DNA from: Tritrichomonas musculus
Lineage: Eukaryota; Parabasalia; Tritrichomonadida; Tritrichomonadidae
Length of the DNA stretch: 23,242 nt
Assembly (NCBI GenBank): GCA_039105265.1
Contig: JAPFFF010000415.1
Coordinates: 1 to 23,242 of the forward strand
Direction of reading: 5' to 3'
Shown here piece by piece: positions 17,395 through 23,242 of the stretch. Within the stretch, counting starts at the first letter, position 1, and the number at the start of each line of letters is the position of its first letter. The notes beneath the pieces are model-generated. The model was not told the DNA's origin. It searched no databases and saw nothing but the letters and a program-made list of their open reading frames with translations. Made by a program: the position numbers and the translations under genes.

Positions 17395-20300
17395 AAAATC
17401 TTGTTTAATGACATCTTCCAATTTCTCTCCAACATTAATTTGAACTTTAATTTCACGAACATTTTCTGCCTCACGGATGCAATAATTTGCTCCTTTTTGA
17501 ATTTCCTCTTCCACATTATCGATGAGTGCTTTTTCATATTTTTCTTGCTCTCTTTGAGCATGATCATTTATTGCTTGTATATCTTTATCAATCTGCTGAT
17601 TCAAGATATCAATATTTTCTTCATAATCAATGTTGAAAAACTTTGAATCAGACAATGATTTAATCATAGTGAAATATTCTTCCTTGAGAAATGAAACATG
17701 TTCAATAATAAAGCTGTCAGCTTTTTCTGGTGATCTAAATTCATAAAAATCAATTTTATATAAAGGTTTCAGATTCATTTCAGAGCTGATTTTGAGCTCT
17801 GAAGCAAAAATTTCTCTATTTTTCAGATTAATTTTCTTTTTCATTTTTGCAATTAAAGACGTGCAATGCTCTTTAAATTCATTATCAAAAGGAGATGAAA
17901 TAGAAGAGATTTCTTTTTTAATCACTGATAGTATCAGCATTGAGTTAAAGCTATAAGAATCGTCTTTATTGAGCATGATGAATCTTTTGTTGATCAGCTT
18001 TTCAAGTTCATCTTTCCAATCATCTTTTCTTTTCAATGAAAGATAGATGTTGCTCATTTCTGACATCTCAATGAATTGCATCTTTTGTTCAACATCATTG
18101 AATGTTGATTGGCAATTTTGTGCAAGGTCATTCAAGTTGTCCAGAAATGATTTGTAAGTGGAAGAATCATTCGCATTAATGAAATGAATTGTTCTCTTTT
18201 TTACATTGATGTTTCGCAAGTTTCTTTTGAAGAAAAGACTTTCATTTAGCTTCTCTTCGGCAACTTTGTTGGCTTGATAAGTTGGCTCATTAACGAGAAA
18301 TATGATTTGTGATAAACTTTTTGGACTTATCAATTGATTTTCACAATCATACTCGGAATCATCATAATCATTTTCATCGCTTTCAGATAAGCTATCATCA
18401 TCTTCTGAATCTGTAATTTCAACAACAATTTCTTCTTGTTTTTTGTTCTTTGAAAAAAAGGGATGTAAAAAACTTTTAGTTGGTGAAATTGGAGGACTTT
18501 TAATTGGTGAAATGTTTGTTGATGAACTTTTTCTTCGCTCTCGTTTTGAATATGATTTTTGAATGCTGCTAATTAGCTCAATCATTTCAATTTGATTTCT
18601 ATAATCTTTTCCATTTAAAATAACAATTTCAAAATCTGAAATAAAAGAAAGGAAAGAATAGATAGAAACAACAATTCTCTGAATATCTGGATGATTTTCT
18701 TTTCCCTTTGGAATGTGCAAGAGCAAAAATATTGGCCTTATGTTTGACTTTTTCTTGTTCTTCATGTCAACAGCGTAATTGAGAGAACACAAGTTTCTCT
18801 CGCTCAATGCATACACATAAATATCATCTTTATTATCATCATCAAGAGAAGGATATAAAGTGTCGATCAGTTTTGAATTGATTGAAATCAAATCTTTTTC
18901 TAATGAGTTTAAAAACAAAACAAGAGGCGTTTTTATTGATGTTGTGCTGCACTTTATGTGCTGCTGAAAATTATTAAGATCAACGCTGTTTAATTTCCAC
19001 TTCTTAGTTTTTTCATCAAAAATAAAAAGCTTGTAAAGCTTGCTTGGTAAATTTGTCTGTAATGAAGGATCATCAAATAGAAGAGCTGACTTGTTCTTAT
19101 CTTTCTTTTTAGTTGCATTTTGCAAAATTTGTTGAATTTCACTCTTCCATTTTGATTCATTGTTTTGATCATTATTGTCATCATATCTTAAAATTCCATT
19201 TTTAAATGTGCAGCCAATAATTGGCTTATTCCAAAATTGGTCTGAACTTTCAATGTTTTGTTTGTCATCGATTTCCTTTTTGTTTAAATTTTCAGATGAT
19301 TTAATTTCTAAACGATCAATGTATTTCAAAGGAATTTTTTCATCTTCTTCTTCTTCTTCTTTTTTAATTATTTGTTCTTTTTGAGTTTCTTTGTTTATTT
19401 CTTCTTTCTTTGATTTTTCCAAGACATACTTTTTATGTCTTCTTGATTGCAGAATGAGTGAAATGTTCTTTGCTCGAATGCTCGATGTTATGATGTCAAT
19501 TCGAGGAACTTGAATTTGATTTAATTTTGCCAATGCAATCAGCAAATATTCAGCTACTTGTGATTTGATGTATCTTGAATCCAAAGCGTCAAAAATGAAC
19601 TGAATCTGGTAATATAACATAAAAGGAAGTTCCTTTTGTGTCAAGCAACAATCCAAGAAACTTTTCTCAAAAATCAAAGGAATTCCTCCTTTTTGAAACA
19701 AGCTTTCATTCTTCTTCATTTTGTTATTATTGTCTATTACAAAGTATGCCAAATCAATGTAAGTATTCCACCTTGTCAATATTTTCCTTTCTTTAAGCTG
19801 ACTGATTCTTTTTGTTGGAAAGAGAATCCTTGCAAGACGTTGAAACATTTCCTCTTTTGATTTTTTCACAAAGAAAAAGTTTAGAAATGTTTTATAAAAC
19901 AAAATTGCAGATGATTCGGCCAAATATTTATTTCTAAAATTGAACGATAAAACGTCAAACTTCGACTCTTTCTTCTTCAAATATTCAATGACGGCAGAAA
20001 TGTTTCTCTGTTCAATTTCATTCAATTCTTTCAATCCGTGAAAAATTTTTTTCTGACTTACATAAACATTTTCAATACTGTCAATGTGAAGAACGTGCAT
20101 GACAAACTTCGGAATGGCGTCATCTTCAATTGTTTGATGAAAGTTTTCAAAATGAAGATTTATTTCTTTTGAAAGCGAATTGATCGTCTTCAAAAGTGCT
20201 TGCTCACACAGAGCCTGAAAAGAAATGAATTTGGTGATGATTTTTTTCTTTTTAATGGAATGTAAAGATTCTCCTTCTTTGGTTCCTGCTTCTTCACTGC

Positions 20301-21351
20301 TTGTTCGGTCTTCGTACATGTCTTCTGAAGACGATGAAGAACTTCCTGATTCAAAATCGTCAACTTCAATTTGGTCAATTTTTATATCATCCAATATTGA
20401 ATGAACAACTGATCTTTCTTGTTCTTCAGATTTTTCAACTTTTTCTTCTTCCTCTTCTTCTTCTTCTGAATCGGTTTCTGCTTCTCCGTAGTTGTTTGGT
20501 AGCAAGTTTTTGAGTCTTTTTTCATCGTCCATTTCATTATCGACTTCATCAAAGTCAGTGTTTGTATCAGTGTCACTTTTTGAACTATCTGTGCTCATTG
20601 AGGAGTCAGAATCATCACTGCCAATATCTTGTGATTGGGAAGGTGAATTGGTAAAGGTCAATTTTGATCGTGATTTGAATTGATGAACTTTTTCTGAATA
20701 AAAATCAAAAAGAATCTCGATTTGAATATAGAAAAGAAATTGGTTTTCATCTTTTAATGATGTTTGGTCAATAACTAAAGGGACTTGTGCTTTTTGAAAA
20801 AAATTATTAGTATGTTCGAAATTATTTTGGGTTTCATCTTCTGTTTGGAAATTTCCCCCTGATAAAGTGTTTAAAAGTATTAATAAGCTTTTCCAATTGA
20901 TTAATTCACTTTTATTTGAAAATTGAATATTTGATTTTTCAGCAATGGCGTTACATTTATTGAGGATTTCTTGTTCATTAATTGAAAAACATTGTTTTGT
21001 AAGAATTTGTTTTAGAATATTGTATTGATCCTCAACCGTTTCTAATCTTAGATTTGTTTTGGCAATTGCTTCGTTTTTCTTGGATAAAAATGCAAGTGTT
21101 ATTTCATTATTTGCTTCTTTTTCCTCTTTTTGTTTGGGTTTTGGAATAATATTTGGAATTTCATCAATTTTTAATGATAAAGCTACAAATTTAGGAAATA
21201 AAGTTCCACTGTCAAAAAATGATTTGATTGTATTGTTTTTTATATCAATATTTTCTTTCTTGAACAAGAAACTTATAACTTTTAGAATAGGATTCATTTT
21301 TAAAACTTTTTGATAACAAATATTCTTAAGAGTATTCAAAAAGTTATACAT
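17392..21351 (-). CDS. Large protein with CH-like modules and a possible degenerate GTPase-like core
   Basis: A 1319-aa protein counted from ATG 21351; MNPILKV at 21297 is an alternative start. Residues 20-115 recall a CH domain (LFPKFVALSL, IIPKPKQKEEKE, then NNEITLAFL), and 150-220 recall its closing half (AQVPLVIDQTSL, FYIQIEILFDFY). The same two-part pattern returns at 375-470 and 525-595 (GGIPLIFEKSFL, YYQIQFIFDAL), so there may be up to four CH-like units, as in fimbrin. Between them lies an acidic Ser/Asp/Glu region (240-362). Residues 770-935 and 1010-1090 have the strand/helix rhythm of a large P-loop GTPase (LVLFLNSLEKD, IRPIFLLLHIPKGK, IIFLVNEP), but no GxxxxGK[ST] is present. Three Ser-Pro sites (947-960) suggest proline-directed phosphorylation. 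The C terminus (1245-1300) is probably coiled coil. The domain calls are weak, by eye; the reading frame itself is firm. Confidence 0.65.
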   Translation of the reverse strand: MYNFLNTLKNICYQKVLKMNPILKVISFLFKKENIDIKNNTIKSFFDSGTLFPKFVALSLKIDEIPNIIPKPKQKEEKEANNEITLAFLSKKNEAIAKTNLRLETVEDQYNILKQILTKQCFSINEQEILNKCNAIAEKSNIQFSNKSELINWKSLLILLNTLSGGNFQTEDETQNNFEHTNNFFQKAQVPLVIDQTSLKDENQFLFYIQIEILFDFYSEKVHQFKSRSKLTFTNSPSQSQDIGSDDSDSSMSTDSSKSDTDTNTDFDEVDNEMDDEKRLKNLLPNNYGEAETDSEEEEEEEEKVEKSEEQERSVVHSILDDIKIDQIEVDDFESGSSSSSSEDMYEDRTSSEEAGTKEGESLHSIKKKKIITKFISFQALCEQALLKTINSLSKEINLHFENFHQTIEDDAIPKFVMHVLHIDSIENVYVSQKKIFHGLKELNEIEQRNISAVIEYLKKKESKFDVLSFNFRNKYLAESSAILFYKTFLNFFFVKKSKEEMFQRLARILFPTKRISQLKERKILTRWNTYIDLAYFVIDNNNKMKKNESLFQKGGIPLIFEKSFLDCCLTQKELPFMLYYQIQFIFDALDSRYIKSQVAEYLLIALAKLNQIQVPRIDIITSSIRAKNISLILQSRRHKKYVLEKSKKEEINKETQKEQIIKKEEEEEDEKIPLKYIDRLEIKSSENLNKKEIDDKQNIESSDQFWNKPIIGCTFKNGILRYDDNNDQNNESKWKSEIQQILQNATKKKDKNKSALLFDDPSLQTNLPSKLYKLFIFDEKTKKWKLNSVDLNNFQQHIKCSTTSIKTPLVLFLNSLEKDLISINSKLIDTLYPSLDDDNKDDIYVYALSERNLCSLNYAVDMKNKKKSNIRPIFLLLHIPKGKENHPDIQRIVVSIYSFLSFISDFEIVILNGKDYRNQIEMIELISSIQKSYSKRERRKSSSTNISPIKSPPISPTKSFLHPFFSKNKKQEEIVVEITDSEDDDSLSESDENDYDDSEYDCENQLISPKSLSQIIFLVNEPTYQANKVAEEKLNESLFFKRNLRNINVKKRTIHFINANDSSTYKSFLDNLNDLAQNCQSTFNDVEQKMQFIEMSEMSNIYLSLKRKDDWKDELEKLINKRFIMLNKDDSYSFNSMLILSVIKKEISSISSPFDNEFKEHCTSLIAKMKKKINLKNREIFASELKISSEMNLKPLYKIDFYEFRSPEKADSFIIEHVSFLKEEYFTMIKSLSDSKFFNIDYEENIDILNQQIDKDIQAINDHAQREQEKYEKALIDNVEEEIQKGANYCIREAENVREIKVQINVGEKLEDVIKQDF

Positions 21352-21376
21352 CAAAATATGGAAAAATAAATATTTA

Positions 21377-21380
21377 TTTA
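21377..21380 (-). terminator. Stop-overlapping UAAA poly(A) signal of the BTB gene
   Basis: The stop reads TAAATAAATA, giving two TAAA words in a row within the 26 bp before the next start codon. Confidence 0.55.
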
Positions 21381-22706
21381 TTTTGTTGGGATTTTGATTT
21401 TCCCATAAAATTCAATCTGGTGGAATAAAAATCTAGTGTGATTTCCAGAATTGTACCAGCTCTCGCCGGTTTGCCTGAGCCTTACGAAACGATGGAATCC
21501 AGTCTTTGTTTGAATATTGAATGTGCAAGTGATATATCGTTTATTCATCGTTGAGTCATTTTTATGGTTATCAACTTCATCCCATTTTTTGCCATCATCA
21601 GAAACCTCGATGGCCCAGTTTTTCAAGTGGTATGTGCCTGGAGCATTATCGCATGTCTTAATCGAGTAATCCGTTAACTGGACAGATTTCTCTTTAAAAT
21701 CGAAACAGATGAACGCGTCATTGCCTTCTTCCTTTGTCATGTAATAATTAGTATTCTCATAGTCAACGCAATTTCTTGGTGCAAAACTAGAACTGTAAAC
21801 TGAATTTGAAGTGATTTCTATCGTTCCGTTATCATGAATGTTTCCGCCTGTTTCATCAGTCAAGTGTCTCATGATTCCCTGGAATTCCTTTCCTTGTGAG
21901 TTATTAAATTCTTTGACAATTTCATGTTTATTGTATCGTTGTGAATCACTTTTTGAATCGCACTTGCTCTCAAAAAGTCGGTCACAAATTTGGCGCCAAA
22001 TGTCACTCGTCAGATCGTCTATATCAAACAACGCAATGAAGCTTTCAAGGCACTTTTCACTGACATTTGTAAACAAGACGTGCTCAAACAGAAACGAAAA
22101 CGAACGATCACTCTCATACATCTTCATTGCAAATTGCAGGAGCGAGTCTTCGTCGTCAATTTTTAGGTCTTCGTTTGAAACTATCTTTTCAATTATGCCT
22201 GCATCCAAGCTGGCAACTTCGTCTTTGTTCAATTCTTCAAAATGAGCGGACGCAAATTTGACAGCTTCGTTGATTCTGCTCGATTTTTTTGTGTCAATTT
22301 TTACGAACTTTTTGAGTACACTGACAACGTTTGATGGCGTCAGATTTTCCAGAAGTTCTGGCTGGACTCGAAAGCATTCATCTGTGTTGCCAAGAATGTA
22401 AAAATATTTTGAATACATTTTTTGACGGTTTGAGTCAATTTGAACTGTTCTTAGATTTGGAAGGTTTAAAAAGTCTGAAAAGTAGTCTTCGCTTTCTGAA
22501 TTATCGTCTGTATTGATTGTATATTGGTCAATAGTTTCATCTGAAAAATGGAGTTGACGAATTATTGGAGATAAAATATCGGCAACAATTCTGTTTGTGG
22601 GATATGGCTTTCCATTGACAATAAATGTAAAATCTGGTTCATATTTGTCAAAAGGAACCTCGTTTAAATTTGTATTGCTTAGATAATATTCAACTATACT
22701 TTCCAT
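21378..22706 (-). CDS. BTB-BACK protein with C-terminal F5/8 type C domain
   Basis: A 442-aa protein of a family greatly expanded in trichomonads. BTB (about 22-110) is shown by DFTFIVNGKPYPTNRIVADILSP, a variant of the usual core that keeps the strand and the hydrophobic helix after it. BACK-like helices fill about 120-245. Residues 290-436 form a discoidin-like F5/8C domain: CVDYENTNYY, ICFDFKEKSVQLTDYSIK, LKNWAIEVSDDGKKWDEVD, then FRFVRLRQTG-type strand and FLFHQIEFYG at the end. BTB domains usually dimerise and can bind Cul3. The F5/8C jelly-roll may bind sugar or protein. Neither partner can be read from the sequence. There is no signal peptide, so it is probably cytosolic. Full length for the family. 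A possible Initiator is at 22740-22745. Confidence 0.88.
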   Translation of the reverse strand: MESIVEYYLSNTNLNEVPFDKYEPDFTFIVNGKPYPTNRIVADILSPIIRQLHFSDETIDQYTINTDDNSESEDYFSDFLNLPNLRTVQIDSNRQKMYSKYFYILGNTDECFRVQPELLENLTPSNVVSVLKKFVKIDTKKSSRINEAVKFASAHFEELNKDEVASLDAGIIEKIVSNEDLKIDDEDSLLQFAMKMYESDRSFSFLFEHVLFTNVSEKCLESFIALFDIDDLTSDIWRQICDRLFESKCDSKSDSQRYNKHEIVKEFNNSQGKEFQGIMRHLTDETGGNIHDNGTIEITSNSVYSSSFAPRNCVDYENTNYYMTKEEGNDAFICFDFKEKSVQLTDYSIKTCDNAPGTYHLKNWAIEVSDDGKKWDEVDNHKNDSTMNKRYITCTFNIQTKTGFHRFVRLRQTGESWYNSGNHTRFLFHQIEFYGKIKIPTK

Positions 22707-22739
22707 ATTAATTTGGAAAAAAAATAAGACAGAAATGTG

Positions 22740-22745
22740 AAATGA
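22740..22745 (-). promoter_or_regulatory. Possible Initiator-like TCATTT of the BTB gene
   Basis: Minus-strand TCATTT giving a 37-nt 5' UTR, longer than at the other two genes, so less sure. Confidence 0.3.
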
Positions 22746-23242
22746 AAAAGAATATTAAATGTTCTTAAAAACCATTGGTGTGACACTCTTTTTTTGACCT
22801 CAAAAAGTTTCAATATCTATTCAAATTTTAGGTTTTATTTAGTATTTTTAATATGTTTTCTTATCCATTTGATGATCTTTAAAATGGCCTTTGAAACAAA
22901 TCAAAAAACTTAATATTCATCGAGTTTTTTTTTTTTTTTTTTTTGACTTCACAAACTAATAGATCTCTCTTCGTAGGAGATATCATTCAAAACTACTAAT
23001 ACCATTTGATTTTATGCATATATATTATCCATTATAAAACATGAATATTTATAATTACTTTGTAGTTAGTCCAAAAAAGTTAATATAATAATTATTTTGA
23101 AGTTTTTTCGATACATGAACCTTTCCAACTTTTTATTTTGGAATATTTTATTTCGATACATGATCCTTTCCAACTAATTAATATAAATTAAATTGGACAA
23201 TCGTTTTTTTCTACGCCACTTTTTGAATGAATAGCTATTCAT
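22746..23242. other. Upstream flank with T run, direct repeat and palindrome
   Basis: No gene is seen. It holds a run of 20 T (22925-22944), the direct repeat at 23106-23175 and a 16-bp perfect palindrome (ATGAATAGCTATTCAT, 23227-23242) at the window edge. Confidence 0.55.
23106..23175. repeat. 25-nt direct repeat, 45 nt apart
   Basis: TTTCGATACATGA, one variable base, then CCTTTCCAACT occurs at 23106-23130 and 23151-23175 with a single mismatch. Confidence 0.8.

Noticed and set aside
20382-20576. Lys-rich 64-aa minus-strand frame
   Set aside because: It is a shifted-frame shadow of the acidic Ser/Asp/Glu region of the 1319-aa gene.
21352-21354. TTG as start codon of the 1319-aa gene
   Set aside because: The next codon (21351) is ATG, and trichomonad genes use ATG.
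1-23242. Spliceosomal introns
   Set aside because: No copy of the long trichomonad branch/3' splice word (ACTAACACACAG) was seen, and the large genes are open from end to end.
1-23242. CRISPR array, viral gene set or bacterial operon
   Set aside because: No regularly spaced repeats with unique spacers, no polymerase, capsid or integrase-like frames, and no ribosome-binding pattern; the tandem repeats seen are coding minisatellites.

Overview
The window reads as nuclear DNA of a trichomonad (Parabasalia), most likely a Tritrichomonas-like species. The reasons are: strongly AT-rich DNA with long A and T runs; long uninterrupted genes with no recognisable introns; stop codons that overlap or are quickly followed by UAAA, the trichomonad poly(A) signal; Initiator-like TCATTT words 17 to 37 nt upstream of some start codons; and protein types typical of these protists (BTB-BACK proteins with a C-terminal F5/8C domain, TKL-like kinases, calponin-homology proteins, Ser/Thr-rich surface proteins). 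The species is inferred, not proven.

Layout. 1-2145 has no gene but holds a 462-bp TA-flanked inverted-repeat element (MITE-like, 202-663) and a 37-nt A run. 2146-3435 (+) encodes a putative surface protein with a Ser/Thr-rich stalk and one membrane span. 4403-5680 (-) encodes a CoA-dependent acyltransferase with an HxxxD centre. 6638-9790 (-) is the most striking gene: one continuous frame joining an N-terminal kinase-like domain lacking key catalytic residues, a tandem-repeat acidic linker, and a Dbp5/DDX19-like DEAD-box helicase. 10672-11096 holds coding-like debris, possibly of a surface protein. 11304-12443 (+) is a seven-span membrane protein that may belong to the GOST/Lung-7TM group. 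12537-13212 is a patch of foldback repeats, long A and T runs and an unassigned coding-like fragment. 13543-13740 (+) is a 65-aa gene resembling the end of the TAF1 core domain. 13952-14033 is tRNA-Ser(GCT). 14352-16193 (-) is a tandem-CH, probably actin-binding protein with an acidic tail carrying about ten Trp-centred repeats. 16768-17016 (+) is a small orphan gene. 17392-21351 (-) is a 1319-aa protein with CH-like modules and what may be a degenerate GTPase-like core. 21378-22706 (-) is a BTB-BACK-F5/8C protein whose stop lies only 26 bp before the start of the 1319-aa gene.

No operon-like pathway is visible. Cytoskeletal or scaffold proteins (tandem CH, large CH-like, BTB) are clustered in the right half. 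The left half has membrane, metabolic and RNA-processing genes. The best leads for something undescribed are the kinase-like/Dbp5 fusion, the Trp-repeat tail on the tandem-CH protein, the free-standing TAF1-like mini-gene, and the very tight 21351/21378 gene pair. All identifications are from reading motifs by eye; no database search was run.
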